Below are positions 42,703-55,600 of a stretch of 64,000 nt of DNA, piece after piece (within the stretch, counting starts at the first letter, position 1; each line of letters begins with the position of its first letter). Location: positions 144,186,001 to 144,250,000 of the forward strand of contig CM032232.1 in assembly GCA_019009955.1 (NCBI GenBank), given 5' to 3'. The stretch is from Riptortus pedestris (Eukaryota; Arthropoda; Insecta; Hemiptera; Alydidae). The notes beneath the pieces are model-generated. The model was not told where the DNA came from. It did no database searches and saw nothing but the letters and a program-made list of their open reading frames with translations. The position numbers were made by a program, and so were the translations under genes.

Positions 42703-44990
42703 TTAAATCTTGTCCTCTTTAACTTGAGAATCCAATAATAAGGGCGCGATTGAGGTAACGGCCCTTGTTAAAGTTGTTCCGCCAGTAGTTTTGACAACGA
42801 CGGTGCGGACAACGTTGTCCCTACTGGGGAGAACCTGAATGATCCTGGCTACAGGCCAGTGCCCTACCAAGCAACGGCGCTCTAAGAGGATCACCAAATC
42901 TCCAACGCTGGGATGTGTACCTGCTTCGTCCCCTTCCTGCGTTGCTGAAGTGTTAGCAAGTAGTCGCGCCACCATCTATCCCAGACATGATCGGAATGAG
43001 CCTGAATAGCCTTCCAATTCGTCAGGATAGACGAGTCTTCTAGATGATCGGAAGCTCGAAGCAGAGAGGTCAAAGGCGTCCCGATCCGAAAATGGCCAGG
43101 TGTAAGAAAATTGAAGCCGTTGACGTCTTCAGTTAACGGACTCAGTGGACGGGAATTTAGGAGACCTCTACTTTGGCCAGTGCGGTGGTGAGTTCCTCGA
43201 AGGTCAATGGCAGTTTGCCGATCGAATTGTTGAGAAGACCCTTGACAGTCTTAACTCCAGCTTCACACAAACCACCAAAGTGAGGAACGTGAGGATGTAT
43301 GAAACGCCAATCTACCCCTCGAGCAATGAGGTGGTTGGAGACATTTTTCTGTATGCCTCGTTGGAGTTTGAACACTTCCTTGAGGAACCTGAAAGCTCCG
43401 ACAAAATTGGTGCCATAATCAGACCAAATGGTGTTTGGCCTCTTCTGGAAATGAAACGCTCCAAGGATCCCTCGTTCATCAAGAAAGGGGGAGAGTTGAG
43501 ACAGCTCGAGACGCTGACGCTGTTAGGCTGACACCGATTGCAAATTGGGTCCTTTAACCACTGAGGACCAGACCACCAAAGTGTTTCCACTGCAAGTCTG
43601 CTAGGATTGCAGCCTCTCGAAGCACCATCAGCCGGGTTATCGTCCGAAGTTACGTGCCCCCATCCAGTGACCGGTGTAATTTTGAGGATCTAGAACGCGA
43701 GGTTAGCCTCGAAGACTTGGAGTTCGTGGATGGGAGAATTCAACCGAGCTACCACGTTTTGTGTATCAGGGAAGCAGAAAGTTTCTTCTGCTGATATGTC
43801 CGGTATAGACGAATCAAGGCGAGACAAATGGAGTGCTCCACAGAGCTCATGCCAAGCAATAGAATGAAACTTGAGTGGAGCAACCTTAGACTTTGCTTTT
43901 ATCAGAGCGACATTAATGTTGCCAGCGTCACTCTCAGACCTCATATAAATGGCTGCAGCATAGCCTTTTAGAGAGGCATCACAAAACCCCACAATTCGAA
44001 TTTTTGATTTGGCATGAGATATGAAACGAGGTATGGTTATACTAGACATGGTGTGCCAATCTGTTGTGAGTTCATGCCAGCCTTTGTCAAGCTCTTCAGG
44101 CAGTGGGTAATCCCAAAATATGTTCGCCTTCCAAACGTCTTGGATTAGGGATTTCGCTTTGAAGACGACGGGGCTTAAAAACCCTAGGGATCAAATATCC
44201 TAGCAATATAGGAAAGCATGCCTCGCTTAGTGGTTGGCTCAGAAGATGGTTACTTGACTGAGTACGTAAATAAATCTATTGTTGGTTTCCAAAATAGACC
44301 AAGGATCTTGACGCTGTCATTTGCCGGGGACTGAATTGGAACTGTCTTGGCAATTCCCTCAGCAGCATGGTAGCAGCAGTGGTAGCAACATATTCGTGGC
44401 CCACTTGCTGAGCTCGAAGCCGCCCTTAGCAAACAAGGTCTGCAATTCCTTAATTAGATTCCTGGCCTCGTCAAAAGACTCAGCCCCGGTGACTAGGTCA
44501 TCGACGTACATGTCCCTTTGAATGCATTCGGAGGCACGGGGAAACGAAATGAACTTTGTTTCACCCCCGCATGTAACCGTATTGAGTTCGTATTCTTTAA
44601 CTGCCTTTGAGGAATCGTCACGCCATAATATGTGTTGATACTGGCGGTCCTATTCGTTCATCAAGATATGTCGATACATCTTCACCAAGTCGGCACAAAT
44701 GGCGATGGGATGGAAGCGAAACCGAATGAGGATTGCACAGAGATCCTCCTGGCGCTTTGGGCCTGTGAGAAACCATTCAAACAAATCATTTAAACTGATT
44801 CGTGGAAGGGCAGGAGGCGTCGAATACAACACGCAATTTGAATCCTTCGGGACGCTCCTGCCAGATTCCATGATGCGGAATAATGTAGGAAGATTCCGTG
44901 AGAGCGAGTGACATGTGACCCAAGTTTATGTATTCCTGCATAAACTTCTTGTACTCTACGGCAAAGTTTCTGAGGTACTGGCTCATGGAA
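42703..44990 (-). pseudogene. Second BEL/Pao pol, decayed and internally deleted
   Basis: Read from 44990 down: the pol linker before RT (NFAVEYKKFMQEYINLGHM), RT pieces (44871-44250, including FRFHPIAICADLVKMYRHIL and a degraded YVDDLVTG-like block near 44510), RNase H (VGFCDASLKGYAAAIYM, about 43990), the WWSGPQWL block (about 43580), then directly the later integrase (HPHVPHFGGLCEAGVKTVKG) and the C-terminal DUF5641-like region (CLVGHWPVARIIQVLPS). The integrase N-terminal and early core are deleted between WWSGPQW and the Asp of the DYG.N block. Gag, protease and LTRs were not found. A different BEL lineage from the one at 5.3-13.3 kb. Confidence 0.88.
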
Positions 44991-44999
44991 GTTGTATAT

Positions 45000-45470
45000 G
45001 ATTTAATTCCGGAGGACCATGTTGATGTATGAGACGGTTATTACTATTAATATTATATTGGATAATTACATGATATTGGGGGATGGACTATTGCAGGGCA
45101 GATATGTTAGTAGATTAATGATTACTTCAAAGAATGCTGATGAAATTGCGATGATGTTCTCGATGTTATTCTGGTGCTCTCCCTCTTTCTCCCTCCATCC
45201 TGGTCACCCCCTGGTAGCTCCTTGGTTTACTCACTCATGTTGTTATAAGGGGTGTGAGAAAGAAACTAATATTGCTGCTCTAATGAGAGGCTCGAAAAGT
45301 CGTCGAAAGTTTTTGATAATTATAGTTTATTATAAAGTAATTTATATGAAAACATAAACGACGCTGCAAACGATTTTTGTCAATTACATTTGCATGAAAA
45401 CATAGTACCTTAATCATTGTTATTGATCTTATAGTATAGCAGTTTATACAAAATAAGAGTATAGCAGTTT
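45000..45470. other. No recognisable feature
   Basis: A 112-codon open frame on the plus strand has no recognisable domain. Confidence 0.4.
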
Positions 45471-45600
45471 AGGCAACATAAGAACTGTAACCTTCCCCTA
45501 CTAGCTGCCACCTGGTCCCAGTGATAATGTTGCCATAAACTATTTAAACTAAAATAATTGCTCTAATTGTAAAATGAGTACACTGGGAGCAAGCTCACAA
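45470..45600 (+). repeat. Degraded relative of the Gypsy LTR at 15127-15488
   Basis: Shares CCACCTGGTCCCAGTGATAA and the ACACTGGGAGCAA block in the same order. Confidence 0.6.
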
Positions 45601-45764
45601 CCAGGGGGGTGCCATTCGGCAGGTGCGCAAATAGTAACTTTTTTGCATCTTTGGCGCATGACGTAACTAGTTGCCACTTTCAGCTTTGTTTATATCGTGA
45701 GTATTACTGTCTTTTAGTGAATTGTTTTATTTTCTATTGTTATAAGTGTTTTTTGTTTTGCAAA

Positions 45765-45950
45765 ATGCCGAGTGATTGTTCTGTAGCGACATGTTCCAAC
45801 AACCCTAGGAAATCAGGCAAATCTGCATCTTATTACCGGTTCCCGAAAAAAACCCAGAAATTAAGAAACAGGGGTCGTGCGTGTGGGTATGAGATATGAA
45901 CTTTAATCCTGATATTTGTCAGGTTTGTTCAGAACATTTCAGTATAACTT
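45765..45950 (+). pseudogene. THAP zinc-finger N-terminal fragment
   Basis: From ATG at 45765 the frame reads MPSDCSVATCSNNPRKSGKS, then ASYYRFPKK, and after a frame change FNPDICQVCSEHFS. This matches the THAP C2CH zinc finger: two Cys near the start, a basic/aromatic YRFPK block, and C..HF. One frame break near 45890 and no further domain. THAP fingers occur in host transcription factors and in P-element-like transposases; the repeat-rich setting favours a transposon origin. Confidence 0.7.
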
Positions 45951-46049
45951 TTTTTTGCAGCGCAGGCACCTCTGCAAAAAAAAGTTATAATTATAGACAT
46001 TCGTAAACAAAGGTTTGGAGAGTTGGAGGTTGGAGAATAAATAATCTTG

Positions 46050-46480
46050 AGGTGTAGAATTCAGTGTTCAATTTAACCACCAAACATATTAGGATATGAA
46101 ATATAACCACGAAAATTATCAATAAGTTTATTAGTTGAGAAATACAAGATGTAAATCATTAAAACTTCAACTAAATAACAAGATATATTTCTTATGAAAA
46201 TTAAAAGAACTCGTATTAACTGGGTCTATTAAGTACTCAGCAACTTCTTTAATAAACGTCCTCCATTGACAAGACCTGGGCTAAAAATGAAAAAGAAAAA
46301 GGGATTAGAATATTTAGTCAATCTCCTGTATGATATTATCAGAAGTTTTCTAGTTCGCAAAACTAATTTGTTTTTAATAGGAATGATATTTCTAAGGAAT
46401 GACCCATGTAACAATCGTTAACAAATATTTTGGTAGGATAGCTAGAGACATTTGAAAACGAATTTTCCGATTTCCAGTGA
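46050..46480 (-). repeat. Dispersed repeat (see 1763-2450 and 35330-35895)
   Basis: The complement contains GACGTTTATTAAAG- and TTTTTAGCCCAGG-like blocks as at 35675-35710. Confidence 0.6.
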
Positions 46481-46797
46481 TTGTTTTGCTTTACTTCTAG
46501 TGAGTTTTCATTGAATTTCTGCAAAAGATATTTACGTTGGATTATTAGAGTTCTCGGCGTTTTTTTTTTCTAAGGATGGTTTCATTATGTTATTTTTAAA
46601 CCTACGAATGGCCAGGAATAGTTCTACAGAGTTTCTACTGATGAATAGGTCGTCAGCTGAGAGTTTATAAAACGACGCATTTTGGGACAATGATTGTTAG
46701 GTCCCCGTTTGAAGATTGAGGTTTTATTCATGAAGCGATTTTTTAAAAGTTTCTTCAATATATATCTTAGCAGATGTGGGAAAAATGACAAATGTCT

Positions 46798-46799
<2 letters not shown>

Positions 46800-46844
<45 letters not shown>

Positions 46845-46848
46845 AAAG
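46800..46848. repeat. (TA)n microsatellite
   Basis: TA repeats lying exactly at the outer edge of the duplicated flank. Confidence 0.9.
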
Positions 46849-46849
46849 C

Positions 46850-47440
46850 GGGTGTTATTATTCCCATTATAAGAGGCCGAAAACGCCGCTGGCGTAGGCC
46901 AATCGGAGGAGTAGGGAGAGCGGCGGAAGGAGAGCTGTTTTCGTCGGTTCGATTTTGGGAGGTCCATTTAGGAGATCGCGGTATGATATTGGAAATCGCA
47001 TTCATGAGCGATTAGAACATTTTCTCGAATTGAAAAAAGAACCCGATAGATTATTTGTATCATCTCAAAAATCAATTTTCATACTTCAACCGCTTTCCAT
47101 CCTTCCCCCGGGGGTCCGATTACATGGATTGTCAGTTATCCACACGAGTTCATTCACTAGGGTGTATATCAATACAAAGAATACGGGGAATCTGGTCTGG
47201 ATATAGAGCAAGTGCCTTGTCGATGTAGATCCCACCCGGTACACAGAGGACTTGGGTATAGCAGCGGAACACGGTTGGTCTGGGGGAAGGGACCGATGGG
47301 GGCGGCACGTCCCTGAGCATGCAACCAGTCTATGGTTGGAAGTGAAAACCATTCTGGTTGTACAAGGTTGGCGGAGGAAGCCATCACTAACAATCAGATA
47401 GGACAGAAACTTATGGCTGGTGTCTGGAGCCTGAGAATTG
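46850..47440 (-). repeat. Duplicated 3' flank of gene B, inverted partner of 33120-33765
   Basis: Complementary blocks are listed at 33120-33765. It lies beyond the 3' end of gene B in the same relative position and sense as in gene A. Confidence 0.8.
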
Positions 47441-47539
47441 GCGGTTGGCGTTACACTGTCAGAAATGATTAAAGAAGGGGCTTCACAACCCCTTCGGTCA
47501 CAGATCACAATAACGTAGTACGTCCCAGAATACTTCACC

Positions 47540-47800
47540 AGCCGACTTACCAGTGGTCACGAGGACTTCAATAACAAGCTCCACTTCTTCAAACGAAAGG
47601 AATCTCCATTGTGCTCGTGTGACGAGTTGGATACGGCTGACCATGTGATCCTCCAATGTCCGCGTATCAACACCAAGCGTATTCGGCTCATGACTGCTTT
47701 CTCATATGTGTTCTGGCCTCCTGAGAGTAAACGAGGCTGAAAGATTTTCAGCCTTCAGGACCTTTGCCCAAGAGGTGTTGAAAGCCAAGTAAAATAATAA
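47540..47800 (+). pseudogene. LINE 3' end with C-terminal zinc-binding motif
   Basis: Reads LHFFKRKESPLCSCDELDTA, then DHVILQCPRINTKRIRLMTA and a stop. The C.C...D...H.....C pattern is the C-terminal CCHC motif following the reverse transcriptase in several insect LINE clades (R1/I-type). Lies between the gene B flank repeat and exon 6, on the opposite strand to gene B. Confidence 0.65.
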
Positions 47801-48067
47801 AAGTAATTTGTAAATTATATCTATATATGTAATGTTTTATGTGAGTTTAGGTTAGTATTTGGGCTTTAAGTATGTAGGCTAGTTAGTTAGGCTCTTACTG
47901 CCACTTCTCTGAACAGAGGCATAGGAGTCGCAGCTGCGGGTTCCCCTTGCACTTTTCGGACTTGAACTAAATCTCACAAATGTTACACTTTTACTGCGAG
48001 CCGTGCACGGTGAGGTAGGCTAAGTTACCTGGCCCAATTTATCTATTCAATATTTTATATCTATTAT

Positions 48068-48371
48068 TAAATGGAGATTGCTGGTATGGGGAAACCCAAA
48101 GGTACAGCGGGGGCAGAGGTGGGAAAAAAAAGATGAGAATAATTGTCTCTTTCAATGAGAAATAACATTTGTTTGGAAGGAGTGAAGGAGAAAAACGTTA
48201 TAGATGTATAATACCTATTATTTCCATTTGTCGGGGTGAATGTTGAATAGACGCTCAGCCTGCCCCAGCCTCCGCAAGCCCTTATCACTCCATCTGGGCA
48301 CAGCCACGCGCATTCATTTTCAGACTTCTCTGTCTTTCTCAGGCCTCCGGCTCCCGCAGCTACATTGCACG
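48068..48371 (-). pseudogene. Gene B exon 6, frameshifted, ancestral stop lost
   Basis: From the acceptor before 48371 it reads QCSCGSRRPEKDREV and stops at 48322-48320. A 2-nt net deletion relative to gene A (about 48320-48345) moves the rest of the domain (ENECAWLCPDGVIRACGGWG, then RLSVYSTFTP) into another frame. In that frame the stop used by gene A (TGA) has become GGA, so it stays open to a TAA at 48067-48069. Confidence 0.8.
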
Positions 48372-49164
48372 CTGTTGCACAAGATATTGTTCAATATAAT
48401 TCATCAATATAACTGTTCTAATCAGTATTGTAATAAGAGACACCACCTACCTAATAATTCTAGAAATATTGGCAAGAATTGAAGTTTTACATTACTTAAC
48501 TAGCCACATTTCTTAAAATCATATAAAAATATGTTATAAATCCAAAATATATATAAAGTAGTTACCCATTTTCGACACCAGCAAAATCGAATCCAAGCTG
48601 TAGACATATGTTCATACACCTCCTAGGGCTGTTAGTTTCTGGAAGTGTCAAATTGTATCCTGAGAGAAGCCGCTTTTCTGTATTGTCGACGAAACAGCCG
48701 ACGAAGTGACCTGTTTCACTTTTATCTAAACATTCATTAAAGAATTTACATTGGCTTAGATAAGTATATCTTAAAATGTATAAACAGATTTCCCTAATAT
48801 CGTTTCTCCTATCAAAAAGTTATAATTAAACCGCAAAATATTGGAACAACGTAAGTAAAATAGTGACCCCAAAATCAATGAGACTTGAGCTTGAATTTGG
48901 GAAACTAATCTAATTAGTCTAATTAATAGAATTAATTCCATTGATACAAAGACGAAAAGAATTTTTCAAATTATCGTCAGCCAGCCTTGTACGATATTTT
49001 GATTGACTAACTTTTATTATTGAAAAGAACTGTTCGCGTTTATAAGTACTGCCCAACGCAATGATTGTGAAGAATTGTAAATATATTTTGATCTAAACAG
49101 TATTAACTTATATTCTAGAATAAAAGAAAGTTTAAAAAGTGAATTAGTTATATTACATAAAAGT

Positions 49165-49215
<51 letters not shown>

Positions 49216-49524
49216 TACTGATGGTCTAATTGTAAAAACAGAAGAATTACATACTAATATAGAACTTAAAGCCACAATATCCTTCTTATGGATCCAACTA
49301 TTATGAATAATATTCGTAACCAAATCATTCGATATAAATTTTATCTCAGTTTCTATTTAAAACGTTTTCACATAAACAATCATGTAGATATTTTGTACTA
49401 AGTAGTTTTACTCTAGAAAACCTATATTTATTGTCGTCTTAGTTGAATCCTTGACTTTATAAGTAATAGGAACAAAATGTATTATTTTGATCATTTTAAA
49501 CTTTTTCGATGACCAGTTAGGTAC

Positions 49525-49601
<77 letters not shown>

Positions 49602-52600
49602 TTCACCAAATTTAGCTAAAAGATATTAATATTAATCAAAGATCAAAGATTAATTAAACTAAAATTTACATATTGTCAAATAATCGTTTAATTTAAATTC
49701 CCCCCCCCCTTGTTATCAGTATAAATATTAATTAATATTTCCTCCTCATTTTTTTCACTTCTATAGATTTCATCTTTATAGTACTCTGATAAGAATTATT
49801 TTATTCTTTAATTAATTTATTTAGAATATATACCCAGTTATAATTTCCTCTCTTAGAAAATTCTTTCCACATTTTTTGCTTACAAGTTCTAGTAAGTTTT
49901 TCAACAATCGCAGCTTTTATTGCACAAAGTAGAACACTGATTAATATGATATGCGTTCATTAAATATTGGAAATCTTTATTATGAGAGATTTTCCTGTTA
50001 CCCGTTTTTAATTTTTTTTTTGTTAAAATACATTTCAATGCTGCAGTCACTAATTTACCAGGTTTATCTTTAACTGGAATAGCCCAGATAACTTTAAAAA
50101 ATGTATCAGTTACAGTTAAAATATATTTTAACCCTTGAGTGAATTTAGTTATTTGTTTTTAAACTACCAACATCCATTTGTACTAAATCAGCTTTTCAAA
50201 GATCGTATATTTCAGGAGTTATTATTTTTGTTCTTTCAAAATTTTTTCCAACTGGTTCATGAATTTCTTCGATTATTTCTTCTTTTATATTAATTTTTTT
50301 CACATTTCATTAAAACACATTTTTTTTAAGTAAACAAAATCCTCCATGGTTAGAAAACGAATTTTTAATGGTATTTTTGTTACTCCGTATCATTTTTAAT
50401 AAAATATTGATTTTGCCTAAATCGTGTTTCTGGGAACTTATTCTATACTAACTATATTGGCTTTTAGGGAGAGAGAGTAGCCGGGGGAGGGGGGAGGAAA
50501 GGGTGGCCACTTCTAAAGGGAGTACTAAGTCACAGCCAACTGGGCTTTGGCCGAATCACGCTCAATGTAAAATTATGTACGTAATTATGCTATACAAGAC
50601 GTAAAATTATGAGTGTTAACTGACCTGATATTGAAGTAGCATAAATTGAGAGACGCCATCCGCCACCGCAAAAGAATCTTGAGTCTCCAGGGCACCTCGC
50701 GTTGCACTGAGATTCAATCACTGGCGATCCCTTCAGCTCATCCCCACAGTAACACTCCTTACTGATTGATCAATGTTTTGTTATCATATTTTGAAATACA
50801 ATATGTTATAAACAATGAATTGCCATATAAAGTGTCAATTAAACTTATCTGAATCTGAGTTGGTATTCTGGCAGTTTTTATTATTATTACATAATTTATT
50901 ATTTTTTATGTGTGTCAACAGGGCTCTGATGATGATGCACTGCAAAGCGCTCTCTCGTTTTAATAAATTGTTACAGTGGAAGCGTAGCCATTCTTTCATA
51001 TTCCTACATTGACTGAATCTAGCTTCTTAAAAGTTATTAATAATATATATTTAATGTTGCTAATTACATAGTTATTGAGTCTTCCACTAGAGGTCAAAAA
51101 TATTACATAGACTTTCATTAAAAAAACCGAAACTACCTCATTTATGATATTGGTAGATATTATTCCCCCAAACGTGTAGAAACGCCATTTTTAGTATACC
51201 TTCGGTATAGTGCCAGTGATATTCCATAGTATGACTAAAATATAGCAATATAACAGTCAAATTCGTACCACAGAAACAGCAAAAATATATGAACGTAACT
51301 TACCCCATCTCTATTCCTGAAAACCGGTAACCATTCCGGTAGCAGTATGCAACACACAATTCAGGTGTGTTTGACAAGGAATCGGGAGCCCGTTTGGGCA
51401 GCATTCTGTCTGCTGAATCGACGTAGCAACCTTTGTAGTTGGTATCAACGTAATTCTGTCCTTTGTCCTGGATGTCGTAAACACTCAACCTCCAGGGGCC
51501 ACCACATATTTTAGATTTGTCGCCTTGACACGCCATATTGCAGTCTGATTCATCAGCAGAATATTTGAATGAAGGCCTCACGTGAGAACAAAAACATTCA
51601 GCGCTGTAAAAGACAGAGTTGTTAGTTTTATATTCTGTATCACGAATTCAATTGGTGTTTTTGAACTACTAAAATTACTCCCGCAGTCAACCTTGTCGAC
51701 GGGCTTCCACCCATAATCTCCGAGATTACCAGGCACTGTAGTTAGGCATTGGGGAGAGTTCCCTATGTTTCCAAAAATACCACTAACAATGGTTAGGCAT
51801 TGGGGAGAGTTCTCTATGATTCCAAGAATATAACTAACTGTGGTTAGGCATTGGGGAGAGTTCCCTATGTTTCCAAAAATACCACTAACTCTGGTTATGC
51901 ATAGGAGAGAGTTCCCTATGCTTCCAAGAATAGCACTAACTATGGTTAGGCATAGGGGGGAGTTCTCTATGTTTCCAAGAATACCACTACCTATGGTTAG
52001 GCATTGGGGAGAGTTCTCTATGTTTCCACTAACTATGGTTAGGCAGCGGGGGGAGTTCTCTATGTTTCCAAGAATACCACTACCTATGGTTAGGCATTGG
52101 GGAGAGTTCTCTATGTTTCGAAGAATACAACTAACTGTGGTTAGGCATTGGGGAGAGTTCCCTATGGTTCCAAGAATTCAACTAACTGTGGTTAGGCATT
52201 GGGGAGAGCTCCCTATGCTTCCAAGAATACCGCTTATTGTGGTTACGCATAGGGGGAGAATTCCCTATGTTTCCAAGAATACCACTAACTGTGGTTATGC
52301 TTAGGGGGAGAGTTCTTTATGTTTCCAAGAATACCACTAACTGTGGTTGTGCATAGGGGGAGTTCTCTGTGTTTCCAAGAATACAACTAACTGTGGTTGT
52401 GCATAGGGGGAGTTCTCTATGTTTCCAAGATTTCGGACACCTGTAGTTAGCCATAGGTGTGTTAACTATCTTTCGTGGATTACCATCATCTGTGGCGAGC
52501 CTAGAAAAGGTTTCTGTAAGTTTTATAAGATTACCAACACCTGTGGTTATTAAGTATAGAAGAGTTCTGCATGGATCCTTCATTATTCGTTCCGTTTTAC

Positions 52601-55600
52601 AGATCAAGACAAACTAGCCTGGATATGAAATCGTGAAAAAATAAACATACCCGGTTTGTGTACCTGCATAGCCGAACCCATTAGACTGGCAGTGATTGAT
52701 ACATTTATCTGGTGTGATGCTTCCCATCCACCTGTTGTATTCACCAATCATAAGGCGAGATTCTATACTGAAATCCTTGTAGCACCCCATGTATCTAGTA
52801 CTCTCTGAAACTGAAATTATAATTACTTCATATCAGGGAAATCTCCAAAAATTCTTAAGTGGCAGAAAAAATATTTATACCTTAATTATAATTGGCATAA
52901 AATAAAATAACATAAATTACAGATTAACAATACTAAGACTAACTGAATTTGAGCTATGTATGTTTCCAAGATCATCCGTTGTGATTACGCCTAGGGGAGA
53001 CCTCTGCATGTTATCACGATTATCATCCATTGTGATTAGGCATAGAGGAGACCTCTGCATGTTACCACGATTATCATCCATTGTGATTAGGCATAGGGGA
53101 GAGCTGTGCATGTTACCAAGATTATCATCCATCGTGATTAGGCATAGGGGAGAGCTGTGCATGTTACCAAGATTATCATCCATCGTGATTAGGCATAGGG
53201 CAGAGCTCTGCATGTTTCCAAGATGATCATCCATTGTGATTAGGCATAGGGCAGAGCTCTGCATGTTTCCAAGATGATCATCCATCGTGATTAGGCATAG
53301 GGGAGAGCTGTGCATGTTTCCAAGATTATCATCCATTGTGATTAGGCATAGGGGAGAGCTCTGCATGTTTCCAAGATTATCATCCATTGTGATTAGGCAT
53401 AGGGGAGAGCTCTGCATGTTTCCAAGATTATCATCCATTGTGATTAGGCATAGGGGAGAGCTGTGCATGTTTCCAAGATTATCATCCATTGTGATTAGGC
53501 ATAGGGGAGAGCTCTGCATGTTTCCAAGATTATCATCCATTGTGATTAGGCATAGGGGAGAGCTCTGCATGTTTCCAAGATTATCATCCATTGTGATCAG
53601 GCATAGGGGAGAGCTGTGCATGTTTCCAAGATTATCATCCATTGTGTTTAGGCATAGGGGAGAGCTCTGCATGTTTCCAAGATTATCATACATTGTGATT
53701 AGGCATAGTGGAGATCTCTGCATGTTTCCAAGATTATCATCCATTGTGATTAGGCATAGGGGAGAGCTCTGCATGTTTCCAAGATTATCATCCATTGTGA
53801 TTAGGCATAGGGGAGAGCTCTGCATGTTTCCAAGATTATCATCCATTGTGATTAGGCATAGGGGAGAGCTCTGCATGTTTCCAAGATTATCATCCATTGT
53901 GATTAGGCATAGGGGAGAGCTCTGCATGTTTCCAAGATTATCATCCATTGTGATTAGGCATAGGGGAGAGCTCTGCATGTTTCCAAGATTATCATACATT
54001 GTGATTAGGCATAGGGGAGAGCTCTGCATGTTTCCAAGAGTATCATCCATTGTGATCAGGCATAGGGGAGAGCTGTGCATGTTTCCAAGATTATCATCCA
54101 TTGTGTTTAGGCATAGGGGAGAGCTCTGCATGTTTCCAAGATTATCATCCATTGTGATTAGGCATAGGGGAGAGCTCTGCATGTTTCCAAGATTATCATA
54201 CATTGTGATTAGGCATAGGGGAGAGCTCTGCATGTTTCCAAGATTATCATCCATTGTGATTAGGCATAGGGGAGAGCTCTGCATGTTTCCAAGATTATCA
54301 TCCATTGTGATTAGGCATAGGGGAGAGCTCTGCATGTTTCCAAGATTATCATCCATTGTGATTAGGCATAGGGGAGAGCTCTGCATGGTTCCAAGATTAT
54401 CATCAATTTTGGTAAGGCCTAGGGGAGAGCTCTGGAGGTTTCCAAGAATATCATACATTGTGATTAGGCATAGGGGAGAGCTCTGCATGTTTCCAAGAGT
54501 AACAGCCATTGTGATTAGGCATAGGGCAGAGCTCTGCTTGTTACCAAGATGATCTTACATTGTTATTTGGCATAGGGGAGATCTGTGCATGTTTCCAAGA
54601 TTATCATCCATCGTGATTAGGCATAGGGCAGAGCTCTGCATGTTTCCAAGATTATCATCCATTCTTATTAGGCATAAGGGAGAGCTCTGCATGTTTCCAA
54701 GATTATCATCCATTGTGATTAGGCATAGGGGAGAGCTGTGCATGTTTCCAAGATTAACATCCATCGTGATTAGGCATAGTGGAGAGCTGTGCATGTTTCC
54801 AAGATTATCATCCATTGTGATTAGGCATAAGGGAGAGCTCTGCATGTTTCCAAGATTATCATCCATTGTGATTAGGCATAGGGGAGAGCTGTGCATGTTT
54901 CCAAGATTATCATCCATTGTGATTAGGGATCGGGGAGAGCTGTGCATGTTTCCAAGATTATCATCCATTGTGATTAGGCATAGGGGAGAGCTGTACATGT
55001 TTCCGAGATTATCATCCATTGTGATTAGGCATAGGGGAGAGCTGTGCATGTTTCCAAGATTATCATCCATTGTGATTAGGCATAGGGGAGAGCTGTGCAT
55101 GTTTCCAAGATTATCATCCATTGTGATTAGGCATAGGGGAGAGCTGTGCATGTTTCCAATCTTATCATCCAGTGTTCTTTTGGATATTGGTGAGCTCTGC
55201 ATGTTTCCAAGATTATCATCCATTGTGATTAGGCATAGGGGAGAGCTGTGCATGTTTCCAAGATTATCATCCATGGTGATTAGGCATAGGGGAGAGCTGT
55301 GCATGTTTCCACGATTAGCATCCATTGTGATTAGGCATAGGGGAGAGCTGTGCATGTTTCCAAGATTATCATCCATTGTGATTAGGCATAGGAGAGACCT
55401 CTGCATGTTACCACGATTATCATCCATTGTGATTAGGCATAGGGGTGAGCTGTGCATGTTTCCAAGATTATCATCCATCGTGATTAGGCATAGGGGAGAG
55501 CTGTGCATGTTTCAAAGATTATCATCCATTGTGATTAGGCATAGGGGAGAGCTCTGCATGTTTCCAAGATTATCATCCATTGTGATTAGGCATAGGGGAG

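Noticed and set aside
43145..43531. 128-codon plus-strand frame
   Set aside because: It is antisense to recognisable BEL/Pao integrase sequence.
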